Of a DNA stretch of 64,000 nt, positions 22,517-34,099 are shown one piece after another. Position 1 is the first letter of the stretch, and each line of letters opens with the position of its first letter. The translations under genes and the position numbers were made by a program. The notes under the pieces were generated by a model, which saw only the letters and a list, made by a program, of their open reading frames with translations, was not told where the DNA came from and did not search any database. The stretch comes from Penicillium oxalicum. Lineage: Eukaryota > Ascomycota > Eurotiomycetes > Eurotiales > Aspergillaceae. Where the stretch lies: contig NC_064656.1 in NCBI RefSeq assembly GCF_001723175.1, forward strand, positions 1,798,001 to 1,862,000, given 5' to 3'.

Positions 22517-23644
22517 CTTTGTCGTAGCTCGAAATTGTAATCATCTGATGAATCTTCTTTCTTTGTATCTTGACAATCATTCTCCCCTCTATATATAGAT
22601 TTTAGTGAATTGCCGAGTGCCGTGGCCCAGGGCACCTGAGCACCCATTTCGGAGTTTCGCCTGAAGCACCAAAGAAACACGATAACACCACACTATGGCA
22701 AGAACGGTCAGCTGTATGTCTTCTTACATCATGACAGAGCCTAGAGTTTTCCAGACCCTCAGCGTTAGGAGCTAGACGGTGCGATTTCTGACAGCAGTAA
22801 TCATGCCACTACCTACATTGATAATGGACCAGGACAAGCACAATGGATGGATCTCACCGCAGTCTCTTGTTCGTCACAGACAAATCTTCATCTGAGTGGA
22901 GGATACCTTCTGATCTGAGTCTTGTGATCGCGAGTCATGTCCCTAGTCTAACTAATATGACCCTAATATGGGGCCATGGTGTTCATCAAATCGTGGCAGA
23001 CTAATCGTTGTCTCCAAGTAGCCTGACGTCTTCCTTGGTGAATATCTGCGGCAGGCGCTTTCTCGTGACAGGAGAGCACTGAGACGACAGCCTGACTCCG
23101 AAAGCTTATTTCCCCCATTTGGTGTTTGGAAGTGTCTCAGTAATGACCCCATGCTATTGGCATCCCATATTTCAACTTCTTTTTGGATGATCTCATTATG
23201 AATAAGTTTCCTGACAGAGCCATATCCAAGGATAGGTCGATTTTTTCTACGATATAACGGTCGGGCGAGGTCAATCTCAATACCCTCCGTTGCCCTGTTC
23301 GTGTTGAGTTCATGATTAGACCGGGAAGCAAACTACGTGACTCCACTCTCCGTGGACACTGACAACCCCAAGCAAGTAATACAAGGGATCATACGTTACG
23401 CACAGGAGCCGACCGCGGTTAAACTTGATCTGTATGTTTCAGGGTTTGGCCTTTCTGATTTTGCTACGGGTCGATTTGACAGAGTAGCTTCAGTTCGGAC
23501 CACAGGTCGATCATGCCACCAAGTAGATAGTATTGTAGGCCGGACATAAGTCAATAATTCAATCGGTGACTAGGTAGGTTTGGTATTGGCGAAGATGACT
23601 AAGCATGGGAAATCACTGCATGAATACGAAGAACTCAATTCAAA
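22517..23644. other. Intergenic region between the hydratase-like gene and the unknown two-repeat gene
   Basis: About 1.1 kb. The part next to 22516 is the promoter of the hydratase-like gene (AT-rich TATA stretch near 22591-22600). The rest has only short overlapping open frames with no recognisable product. Confidence 0.5.
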
Positions 23645-24328
23645 CTAGATTCGAAGAGACGCTTCACCAAGTCGTACACTCTCTAACACCTGGCCCATCA
23701 CAACACTAACGAAATAATTGTCCTCGTTGTTACCCGTCGCGTGCACGATGACATTCTCACCAAACTCGCAATCTCGTTCATTCTCACCAGCCTCACAATA
23801 GTCCTGATAGCTTGAGGTCGTGATTCCATCCTCTTCCGAAAGGAGCGCGGTACTCGCACATGCCCTGGCTTCATCGTAAGACTTGAAAACACCCTCAATA
23901 TGGGTGTCGTGGGTCGGTTCCCGCCTGTGGCTGCAATATGGAACGCTTGTCTGCACGACATAATAAAGAGGAATGTTAACTCGCCCATCTTCTTCATCAC
24001 TTTTCAGTTGGAGGGTGTTTGGAGATGTGGAGATTCTCAATCGAAACTTTGTGCCGTCTGTCGCAACGGCGTAAACTGCGAGTCCGGTTCCCTCTGATGT
24101 GGCGAGTGGTTCCAAGGCGTCCGCACTTGTCTCGAAAGTTGAGAACCATTCCCGCTCGTAGCCACCATTGTAGAGGCTGCAATGTGCAGCTTCCTTGGCT
24201 TTCGCAATAGACGTGTAGGTGCCTAAGATGCGTATCTTCTCGGTCTGTCCGACTGGAGCTTTTGCCTGGGAGATAAGGAGCATGACATGGTAGACAGAAT
24301 CCGGAATGGTTTGAACGCTCCCGGCCAT
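23645..24328 (-). CDS. Unknown protein with two similar halves
   Basis: Unrecognised 227-residue protein from a single uninterrupted frame; the ATG at 24328 is preceded by a TTATAAAT-type box about 110 bp upstream. It appears to contain two related halves. Residues 12-102 begin VYHVMLLISQA, then GTYTSIAKAKEAAHCSLYNG, then GLAVYAVATDGTKFRLRIS. Residues 121-211 begin LYYVVQTSVPY, then GVFKSYDEARACASTALLSE, then NVIVHATGNNEDNYFVSVV. Each half reads strand-helix-strand, with the small-residue helix AKAKEAA / DEARACA. There is no signal peptide, membrane segment or catalytic motif. The frame length, clean start and internal duplication argue that it is a real gene. Confidence 0.65.
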   Translation of the reverse strand: MAGSVQTIPDSVYHVMLLISQAKAPVGQTEKIRILGTYTSIAKAKEAAHCSLYNGGYEREWFSTFETSADALEPLATSEGTGLAVYAVATDGTKFRLRISTSPNTLQLKSDEEDGRVNIPLYYVVQTSVPYCSHRREPTHDTHIEGVFKSYDEARACASTALLSEEDGITTSSYQDYCEAGENERDCEFGENVIVHATGNNEDNYFVSVVMGQVLESVRLGEASLRI

Positions 24329-27114
24329 GATGAGAGTTGGTATTGAAGACTTGGAGGTAGTAATTGAAAGTACTCACAAGAGACCCGAGGTGATGAAGGC
24401 AAGTGCAAGCGCTTGGTAGTGATCCGCGGTCGCATTTATAATAAAAGGTCTGAGAGGCGCGGCCCGACAGTTTACAAATTCTGATGCTTACGGAAAGTCT
24501 GAGGAAAGGGATTCCTACTGTGAAATCCTCTCCATCGGAATGATCATACGATGGTGATTTTTAGGGGTGTCATTCGAGGGGAGATGATCGGCTGCCGAGA
24601 GGTAGACCTGGTTTGTGAGGATACATCACGAGACAGCGCGAAGGGCGATATGCAATATTCGTCATTTAGTCGAATCAACTAATTATATTGCGGGATGCTC
24701 AAATTGGGAGATTGTTCAGCCTGGATTGGGAACGGTAGTGGACGCGGACAGAGCGTGAGACTCGAGGTCGAAGATCTTTCTGGATCAGTCCCCCAATTAT
24801 GAACCACATTTTGAAAGTCAAAATATCACAAAGATTGTCCACCCGAATTCTCGATGTTAATAGTCGACCACATGCGACGATAAATCAAGTGGAAGAAGAG
24901 ATGGTAGGACACATCATCCATGTATATGTGATATCCTCGATATCGTGATCTGGAGCTCCATACCCAATTTTCTGGTGCGCACAGGAGAATTACTCTTGCT
25001 GTAGATTCGTAGCTAGTGCGCCCTGAGTTCTCATTCCAGAGATTTGGGAGATGTGAGTTATCTCGCTCGAAATCTTGGACAGAAATCGAATTGAGAGATA
25101 TACATAGACTGTCTTTAAAACGAACAGGCAAGCGGGAATACATTGAAGGTACAAGCCTATGTGCAAGTCATGAGTGATAACTTCACCTTTGACAGATTTG
25201 TGTTATGAACTGTGTGTAATCTTGAATGAAGGATACCCATATGTTCTGAAGCTGAATTCTCCGACAGCTAATTAAGGACCCTCTGAAGAAAAGATTAGCT
25301 CCTTTCGCTTTCTGCTTTAGAAGCACGTACACGTATCAGGCCAACCGTGTCCCAAACATTTACTTTGTTGATGTGGACTGTATCCTCTAGGCACATTTAA
25401 GTTGCTTTGATTTTACAGATACGATTTGGTCAGCCGGGAGAGCTGTCTGCAGGCGTTCATTTCTCTTGCCCAGCCTTCTTCATTCCGGGAAAGTATCTGT
25501 CGTGATAGAAGCACACTTATGTCGGAAGCTGGACCAGACACAAAGCGAATGGTGAAAACGCCGCGCATAAATCCAAAAAAGAATAATTGGCCACTTTCTG
25601 GAAAGGGAACTTGGCACTTCTCAGTGTCCAGTAATATGGAAGGCCTCGATGAAGAATTTTTTCATGGAGGGTTGGGCCAATTCTCGCTACGTATAGCGTG
25701 AGCGGTTCTCACGATCTTGAACGGTATAGACGTTTCAACTAGGCCAGGAAGGAAGGCTCCGGACTATATATGTAGACATATCTGGAGATCTCCAGAGAGA
25801 AAAATCTAAGGAGGCACCTTCTAACAGGAAGATGCGGTGAAACGGTCTGTGAGGCTATCTGTGGGTTTGTCCTAAGGGTTTGACCCAAGAATCCGGCTGA
25901 TGTGAATGATGGTACGGCAGCTAATCTCAAAAGCTACGAATAATCAATGTAAATTTAATATATAAGGCTCCGGATTCCACTTATTAAAGAGGTGATGCTG
26001 TCCTTACTTCTACATATGCCTAGCGCAGGACCATGTTCTTCAATAGCAGAGACAGCAATCATCTCAAAGTCATAGCCCGAAGCAAGAGCCTATCCACCAA
26101 ACGCTCATATTTGAATATTAGAAAGATCTGTGGGAAGGTTTTTCGACTAACGCTCAAATTTCAAGCTACTATTGACCCAGACAGTATTACTTACCAGTTG
26201 AGTTCTGTTACTGTAGATTCTTAATTAATCAAGGCCCAACCGACAAATCCATGATGAGGACTGTGGAAAAGGTCTCCAGAGCAATTCCTCCGGCTCCTTC
26301 CACGCTCTTCAATCTTGCAAATTTACGTAAGCTTTAGCACGATATATTACTTGATTACGCTTCACGAACCCTTGTTTTTGGCAACGAAAACAACTTACGA
26401 AGACTCAAAAAGTTCCTATACGGGCATGAGATCCCTCCAGAGCATCATATTACAGGACTCGGCTCAACAGAGCCGTGCTTCCTTACAGAGTAGTGCTCAC
26501 TAGACTTGAGATTTGTCTGGATAACGAAAAACTCATTTTGAAACTTTAGTATCGAATTCAGGCCCAAGATGCAGTGAAGCAATTGACGGTCATAATATGT
26601 CTACTGGCCTACCCTCGACTCCTGCCTTTCTGAAGCCACTTTCCATGGCCTCAATCTAAGATTATTTCAGCTCTTCGTGTTAGCCAGATCAGTGGGCTGC
26701 GACTCTGGCTTCAACGCTCTTTATAATGATTTTTGTTATAGGAAACAAATTAAAAGGAGTCAAAATTATTTCGACTAAATACCGAACATATGTCCCGAAT
26801 ATCCTTTGACTGGGCATCGTTAGCCTTCGAATAGGATGGTGATCACGCTATTGATAAAAGCCGCTTCGAGAACAGCATCACACCAGCCGAGACTTCCGGT
26901 GAAACTTTCCTATAAGTGGTCGACAGCAGACTCTTGCATCATCGTGATTTCAGATAACTCTATCTAATCGCATATAAAGAGAGAAGTCTTTGTGTAGCAC
27001 TAAAGTCGCTTCAACCACAGAAGAAACAAGATTCAGATCTAATAACTCTCCACCGTCTTTAAAATCCCGTTTCCAGAAACGCATACCTATTTCACATACC
27101 GCCTGAACCCGAAC
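24329..27114. other. 2.8-kb gene-poor stretch
   Basis: No gene recognised. Open frames at 24826-25143 (minus) and 25426-25701 (plus) are short, lack family features and have no supporting splice pattern. The DNA is moderately AT-rich but keeps normal CA/TG content, so it is not RIP-mutated like the block after 28.7 kb. Confidence 0.5.
26973..26978 (+). promoter_or_regulatory. TATA box of the small secreted protein gene
   Basis: TATAAA (in GCATATAAAGAG) lies 137 bp before the ATG at 27115, the usual distance for a fungal core promoter plus leader. The A/C-rich leader that follows supports transcription in this direction. Confidence 0.5.
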
Positions 27115-27396
27115 ATGAAATTGTTCAACCTGAGTATCTACTACATCATCCTGGGCAGTGCTACGTCCTGGAAGCTCGAAGCTGGATCCCAGACCTGGTC
27201 AGGATCGACCCCACAAGGATGTCGATCTGTGTACATTCGCAGAGGTACTGAGATAAGCTGGGAAGGATCACCTGGAGCCAGAACTCTCCAGCTTTACAAT
27301 GTCCAGGGCAGTTGCAGCAGAGTGTATCGGACAGTGATCGGTGAAGGAGACATCAATGCGTCAAACAATATCTATGGATTTGTTGTGAAGGCATGA
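27115..27396 (+). CDS. Small secreted protein, unknown
   Basis: A 93-residue protein with a likely signal peptide (MKLFNLSIYYIILGSATS, cleavage near residue 18) and a mature part of about 75 residues predicted to be mostly beta strand. It has two cysteines (C36 in PQGCRSVYIRRG, C67 in VQGSCSRVYRT) that could form one disulphide. Alternating aromatic and hydrophobic residues (TWSG, ISWEG, LQLYNVQG, NIYGFVV) recall small secreted beta-sandwich proteins of filamentous fungi, but I cannot name a family. It has a TATA box and leader, no intron, and is the last apparent gene before the repeat block. It could be an effector-like or cell-surface protein; this is inference. Confidence 0.6.
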   Translation: MKLFNLSIYYIILGSATSWKLEAGSQTWSGSTPQGCRSVYIRRGTEISWEGSPGARTLQLYNVQGSCSRVYRTVIGEGDINASNNIYGFVVKA

Positions 27397-28699
27397 TTTT
27401 TTCTGAGGTATTCTCTAGTGTGCAACACAGGGATTATGAAGATGCAGGTGTGTACGTATCCACGAGTGATATACCAGAACGGCGAGGTGGAATCGCACGG
27501 GAGCGGCCTTTCAAAGCATTGACGGGATAAAGTGATGAAATTTTCAATTTGTGGTGATATTCTCTGAAATTTTATCTTTTATTCTCCTACCTTCATGCCA
27601 GGCTTTACTACCCTTATTGGTTGCTACCCTTGTTGATTGCATAAGCTCCATCGAGCTTTCTGGCATATCATAGTAAGGTCTTCGAGTCTTTCAATGTCGC
27701 AAAAAAAAAGTTGTTATTAGCAGCTAGTAAGTCTACATGAATGCTTCCTAACCAGTTTTAGTTCAACCGCAGTGTCGTGACGTCAATGACATCACCAAAT
27801 ACATAGCTCTGTATATTTTGACACCTGAAACTTTCGAGACTCTCTAGTTGAGCTTGCTGAGGGGAGAGGACTTACAAATGTGATCCTGTCTGGAAGGTAA
27901 ATGGTTTGCGTTGTTAATAATTGTGAGATGAGCCGTATGAGGGAATCGGGCGGACGAGGGAAGTTTGAATGGCCTCCTCGGGAAATGACCAATGTTGCCC
28001 ACCATCTCCTCTTATCAAGCTTCATGGAGATTTTTGATCCTTACATTTTGAGAGCCGAACCTGATCATATTGTGTTCAGCACTCATCTTGATTGAATCCC
28101 TGTCGTCTTATTAACGGTTTTAGGTTGAAAACGGCCATGAAGAACAAACATATTAGACCTGGCCTCCAGTCTCTCACTGGTATTCCGCTCTCCAATGAAA
28201 GAAGGGAAGAGGCTCTATGATCGCATATTGCTGTACAGAGTGGCGAGTGACAAACAACATGTGACTGGGACGGGTGTTGTTATACATGCCAGAAACCCAT
28301 TAAGGTAAGTAGGAGTGCGAACCACGGACGGCTAAATGTGCTTTCTCGGAAGTTTATGGATCGGAACCCATTCAGTGGAATAGTCAATGATGCAAAGGTC
28401 TATATAGGCTTTCTATATACACAAAAACGATAGAAAATATTATCTCAATTCTAGACCTTCCTGGACCTTTTCAGTATATCTTAGATAGAGACAGGCTCAA
28501 ATGGAGGTGGAAATGTGGGATCCACACATAAAAAGTCCTATCCATGGGTAAACCCAGTTGCGAATTTCTCTGCCCATAGGATTTCCTACACCCATAAAAG
28601 TATACCTACGCGGGTACCCATAAAAATTTGAAACTCATAGGTACCTCATCACGTGCCTAGTAAGGTTACAACTACTGCAAAAGAGGTTTTAGATAATGT
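27397..28699. other. Transition from gene-bearing DNA to the repeat block
   Basis: No gene seen. The 3' end of the secreted-protein gene lies here. From about 28,490 to 28,670 there are repeated words such as CCCATAAAA and GGGTACCCAT, suggesting an old transposon end, but no terminal repeat or target duplication could be fixed. Confidence 0.4.
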
Positions 28700-29393
28700 T
28701 TCACTACTCGAAGATAACAGTATTATTAATATATCTACGTACGAATGATTCTCATTACAGCGGGGGATACTCAAGGCAGTTTGATCTCACCAGAGAGGTC
28801 GAGCTATAGGGAGGAGTGACCTAGAAGGCAGACTCTAGAGGCATAATCGATTAGAAGGATAGTGTTAAGGAAGTATCCGGGCCTAGGTACTAACCGAACA
28901 AGCCAAAAGACCATAATATACCAGAACGCATGTTCTGGCATGCCCTGGAACGGTACAAGTAGCGCACAACGTTACGCACTACGGCTGGCTACGGCACCGC
29001 ATAGCTAGCCCGCATGCCGTCACATTCAACTATATCTCAACTCAGGTATAGCGTAATTAAAGTAGGTTCAACTTCTATAAAATAAATTAGTGATAGATCA
29101 TCTAACTAGACATATAGAGAAATGTATTAATCGCCTAGTCAGTCTTATTCTAATACAAAAATTGCTACTAATTTCAGGCTAATTACGTCTCTAACGCACG
29201 CCGTATAACTCGTAATTTTTCCTAGTCAGGGCCCGCGGGCAACCGGCTACCGAATTAAGCCTAGACATAAAGCCCGAGCCCTGCTGGCTTTAGTAATTTA
29301 TAGGGGTTTTTAAACATGTAAACTGGACCCTCTGTCTACCCTTGTTTCACAAAAGACATTTGAAATGAGGACTTTGAACCGTTACTACCAGAC
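28700..29393. repeat. Decayed repeat with a relic of the element-1 LTR
   Basis: The stretch 28,764-28,826 (GGCAGTTTGATCTCACCAGA, then GAGGTCGAG and GGAGGAG) is clearly related to the first 60 bp of the LTR at 30,213 but diverged. The rest is AT-rich with a GC-rich island at 28,960-29,010 and no coding potential. It is read as an old LTR fragment plus unassigned repeat DNA. Confidence 0.5.
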
Positions 29394-29491
29394 TAGGCCT
29401 TGCAATTACTCGCGGCGAGCCGGCTTTTTAGACTCGACGCGCGAGCCGGCTCGCGCTTCTGGCTCGAACTCGCGAGTAATTACAAGGCCTA
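29394..29491. mobile_element. hAT-type MITE, copy 1 (98 bp, short form)
   Basis: Foldback element with terminal inverted repeats TAGGCCTTGCAATTACTCG and its complement ending TACAAGGCCTA; the inside is CG-rich (repeated CGCGAG and GAGCCGGCTCGC). Flanking octamers (TACCAGAC on the left, CTCGAGAT on the right) do not match, unlike copies 2 and 3. The right flank is gypsy element A starting abruptly inside reverse transcriptase; the left flank is unrelated. Confidence 0.75.
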
Positions 29492-30212
29492 CTCGAGATC
29501 CTTAAGAGGGAACGACTAATTATCTAACTAGAGAAGTATAAGGTCGTAACTAGCGAACTAGAATTCTATAGATATATCGTTAGGAACAGGAGCGTACGGC
29601 CTATACTAGCTAAGGTTAATATTATCCGTATATAGCTATAACCTTAGAATATACACGAACTATAGTAGTTCCTTAGCCTCGCGATATACTATTAGCGGTT
29701 TATCTATAGGTTCGCGGAGATATACGTGCCCCTATACGAACTCCTAAAAGAATCGGACGCTAAGCTCTAGAAGCTTAAGTTCCGCCCTATCTAGTAGAAT
29801 ATAGCTTATAAGGCTACTTTCCGAAAGTTAAAGAAGAAGTTATCGGAAGCCCCTATTCTCTTATAACTAGACCTTATACGGCTATTTACTATCGAGACTA
29901 ATACTTCTAAGTAGGCGATTAGCCTAGTCCTACTCTAGAAGGGGCTAGAAGAAGTACTCTACCCTATTATATATAATAGGCAGAAGCTTATAGGCGCTAA
30001 GCTTAACTACCTAGTATATAAGAAGGAGCTACTAGCTATTAAAGAGGCCCTATAGCTTTAGAATAAATATATTAATAACAGAACCTAAATAGAAATCGTG
30101 ACGGACTACGCTAGCCTATAGTACCTATAGACGACTATTACCTATAGTAAGCGTCTCGCCCGCTAGGTTAGCGAATTTTAGGAGTATAATCTTAAGATCC
30201 GATACTATCTAG
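29492..30212 (+). mobile_element. Ty3/gypsy element A, part 1: end of reverse transcriptase and RNase H (RIP-mutated)
   Basis: Plus-strand relic of an old gypsy element, broken at its left edge by a MITE and on the right by element 1. Around 29,880-30,210 the translation, interrupted by TAG/TAA stops, shows the RNase H region: IETNTSK, then KLNYLVYKKELLAIKEAL. It aligns with the minus-strand copy B (about 46.3-47.1 kb, reverse complement). CA and TG dinucleotides are almost absent. The sequence resumes at 41,032. Confidence 0.75.
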
Positions 30213-30558
30213 TGAAGAAGGGAATGCTCACGGCAGTCTGATCTCACCAGACAGGTCGAGTCATAGAGGAACCAAACCAAACCCACAAGCACGCAAGTCC
30301 TGGAATCCTCCAAAGTAATCGTGAGATCCGATGTTAGGTACTAAAGGCAGGAATCAAAAAGAGTGTGATATTTCAAGTGTAAGGAATCTGACTATAAAGA
30401 CTGTCCTGAATCCTCCGTCCAAACTGTTGTTTAAGTATGATAATATGCCGGATCCCGTAAGCTAGGTCCTAGATAACCTTCCTCGGCGGTAAGGCTCTCA
30501 GGTATCTCCTACTACTAAATATCCGCCTTTAAGTACATACAACCGAATCCCCTACTAA
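30213..30558 (-). repeat. Element 1 left (3') LTR
   Basis: 346 bp, from TGAAGAAGGGAATGCTCAC to CCCCTACTAA. It is near-identical to 40,685-41,031 and 54,148-54,488. It keeps many CA/TG steps, unlike the internal region, and is the least mutated of the three copies. CTAG precedes it at 30,209-30,212. Confidence 0.9.
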
Positions 30559-33500
30559 TAACCTCCCCCCCTATAATTTACCGTCCCTTAGTTAATTTCC
30601 CGTATCCCTCGATAGTAACGTCAGATCTCCTAAAGACCCTTAGGCTAACTTACTAGGCTACACAAAATTTAGCAAAACCGATAGGCCCTTCTCCTTTCGC
30701 AGAAAATAAGAGTGTGCTAAATTGCTACCGTTCGGCCTTTATCGTTATCTTAAAATATAGTAGGTAGGCCCGTCTCGCCGGTCGCGCTACTCCTAGATTA
30801 ATCTATACGCTCGTTACTAATTCCGGCTAAAAAAACGTCTAATTCTTCGATAACTATAGGGGAATCCTATCTTTCGCGACCGATTAGCGTATCTCCGATC
30901 GGACTTAATTCTAGCAACTGAATTAATACAGAAAAAGGATGCGTAAGCCGACTACTATATTTCTGACTAGACTACCCGGAAGGAGTCTGTTTAGGTAACG
31001 AAAAATCGCGATAATAAGCCGAAAGTTCAGACTAAGTACCTAATTCAGGACTGTCTAGGGTCTTATAATCTTCCCTAATACTAACAAACTAGGGCAAAAC
31101 CGTTCGCCGAAGATAAGTCGCCAGTCCTATTAATCTATAAGGAAGGTATAGCTTCGAAATACGTATATCTCCCTGTTTACAGATAACTTTTTCCTAGGAG
31201 AGACCAAATTTCTCCTTATCTTCTGCCGTCTATATCGTAGCCGATATCTTATAGATTAAACTATCTTTCTAGCAACCACGATCGCGCAGATTCTGCTACT
31301 ACTTAGCGAGGTAGTTTTATATCCTAAGTAGTATTTTAGTAATTTCGTGGGTTCTTATCCGTTAAAGAAACCGTCCCCTAGATTATATTCGCTATTCGTT
31401 AGGATACAAGGAGATCTGTTATATTAATATTAAGATAGCGGAAAGCAGTCTATTTACTAGGGTATATACTCTTCGCGTAGTAAGGAAACGAAATCAGCCG
31501 ATATTAATAATCTAGTCGTAGCAGAATATAGAGCAGGTAGTAGGCATAGTCGCGCCGTACTAGTTACTAGATACTACTATACTATACGTTTTTAGCCTAT
31601 CTAACCCTTAGTATATGCTTTCGCGATTAGTAATACTAGTATATATATTAAATTCCTCCTCGATTATATCTATTAGACCGCGAGGATAATAGCTGTCCTA
31701 ATCGTTACGTAGCTATACAAAAATTAGTACTACTACGCTTCCGTTAACGTTCTAATCCCTCTCTATTTTCTTCCTAAAACTTAGTAGAACCCTTCTAAAA
31801 TAGCGAAAACTTATCCTAAAAGTCAGATACTATATCTTCTCGAAATTCGACACTAAAGGTTTTCGTATCTTAGAAGGGAATCGAAAGTAGCTCCTAAGTT
31901 CTTTTCCAGAGGATAATTTAAACTAAACCTCAAATTCCTTCTTAGCCCTATCCTAGTCACCGAGCCGGCGTAAAGGTATCGCAAGCGTTATACTAGAGTC
32001 CTGTAATCGATACCGTTAGTATAAATATATAAAAGATATACTAGCTAAGTTATACCCCTTATAAATCGAATTAGGGCTGATTTCGGTCGTATTTTCGCGG
32101 ATAGACCTACTAATAAGCCGAAAATCACTAGCGCTTCGCGCTTACTTTTAGTATCTAATTTCGTCTTCGGAACTACTTTAGCTAGCCTAGAAGTATCTAT
32201 CTTGTATCCGTAGGGTGCTAACTTTAATAAACCTTACGATATCTTCGGTTTCTTAGTAGCAGACTCCGTTAATAGTTCTGATTCCTACGATCGTTTATTG
32301 TTATCGTTTAGTTCCGGGCTCTGTTTGCGCGGTTAGATTTCTTCTGCAGAAGAAATTCGGCTTCCTTCTAGATCTAGGTTTTGCGATTAATTTCTTCTAC
32401 AGAAGAAATTTAGCTTTTATCCTTATCTAGAGCTAGCTCTGATCCTTATCTACCTTATCTAAAATTCGCGGTATCCGATAATATTCGTATATAAATCTAT
32501 CTTTATTAATCGACAGATAGTGTTTTAATAACCGTTCTAGCGTTAGTTCCGTTAAATCTAGCGATTTATAGGCGTTATCGAGATTACCTTATATAACTTC
32601 TTTAGCTCTTCGGATCCCCCGCCTATATATTCCTTTCTTAAGTCGTTAGAGAATAGCGTTATTAACTCGGAGCTATATCTCTTCGAAACTAATCCCGCTC
32701 CTTACTAGTTTGCTAACCTTTTCGGCGAACGTTTTCGTTCGGACTCTATTATAATCTTTTTAGCGTCCCTATTCTAAGCTTATAGCGCTACGTATATTAC
32801 TTACTAGATATAGTTCTTGTTATATTCGCGACGATTAATTACTTCTCTTGCTACCGTCTAGCTATCCTCAAAATCTTCCTAAGTCTTATATCCCTTCTAA
32901 AATTCGCTATCCTTTATAAAGGTATAGAGTTCGATCGCGACCGAGTCTAAAAATACCTACCCTTTTTCGCAAATCTTATATAGATAGAGCTTTGCCGTCT
33001 TATAGACCTAGTCCGTAGGTAGCGTACGTAATTCTTCGATAATCTTAGGGGAAGTAATTTGTATTAAACGATTACTTAGTATCGAAGGTAAATTAAGATA
33101 TTAGCTTGCGGCGGATATCGTAGCCTAGTCTATTATATTAAATTCTTCCGCAGAAGAAATTTCGCGGAAGAAATTCGCAGAGTTTAACGTATATTATATA
33201 GGTCGATATCTTCTACAGAAGAAATTTATAGCACTTAGCGAAAAATTATTATAATTTAAGCTCTCTCCGGACTTCCCTCCCCTCCTAAAAATCTTACCGT
33301 CCCTAGTAAGCTCCTTTTCTATTACCTTTCAAAACAGTCTCAAAAACTACTAAATTTCTAAATAAAGACAAAATTTAGTAAATCTAATAAATTTAATCTA
33401 CTTCTAAGAGAAATTAACAAAAATATAAAAAAATCCGAAATATTCGTATTAAATAGACTAATTAATATACTACCTTTTTAATAAAGAAAAATATCGAATT
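30559..33500. other. Unassigned 3' segment of element 1
   Basis: Starts with a polypyrimidine tract (TAACCTCCCCCCCTATAATT), the complement of a polypurine tract, then about 2.9 kb with no recognised domain on the minus (pol) strand. On the plus strand one frame is open apart from TAG/TAA stops over part of 30,730-31,310, with an uninterrupted run at 30,872-30,955 reading FRDRLAYLRSDLILATELIQ. It may be an extra, antisense gene. Confidence 0.4.
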
Positions 33501-34099
33501 AAATTAACCCTGTCCCTCTCGCGGTAGCCGTCTCTTCTGCGCCTTTACGTAGTAGGTAGTAATCCGTTTTAGCCTTAATTCTTTTATCCTTATCTAAATT
33601 TCTTTTATCCTAGAGCGCCTAGTAATAAAATCTTTTTAGCCTACTACTATTAATACTAGCGCTTACCTTATTTATCTGTCGGTATAGGGTACCGTCTAAT
33701 TCTTTAATTTCGTATACGCTATTTTTTAGATCTTTTCTAATTCGATACGGCCCTATCTATCTAAATCGGAGCTTATTTCTAGATATTATATCGTCCTCTA
33801 ACCTAGTATTATAGAGAAGGACTAAATCTTTTTCTTTTAGGGGCGCAATTCGTAGGTTTCTGTGCGAGTCGTGATATTCTTTATTCTAAGCTCTTAGCCT
33901 CTGTAGCCGTATTATCGTATCAGAGATATCCTAGTCTCGTCTTTTAATTTATTTAGCTCGTAACGTAATTAGATCTGCGCGTGTCTCTACCTTTTCCTAG
34001 GGTAGTATCGACTAGGTAGGTATATCTAATTCTACTGGCAAGATAGTATCTTGTCTATAAATAAATCGGAAGGGTAAGATACTAGTATACGTATACAAA

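Noticed and set aside
24826..25143. 105-codon minus-strand frame in the gene-poor stretch
   Set aside because: No recognisable domain, promoter or splice support; kept as background.
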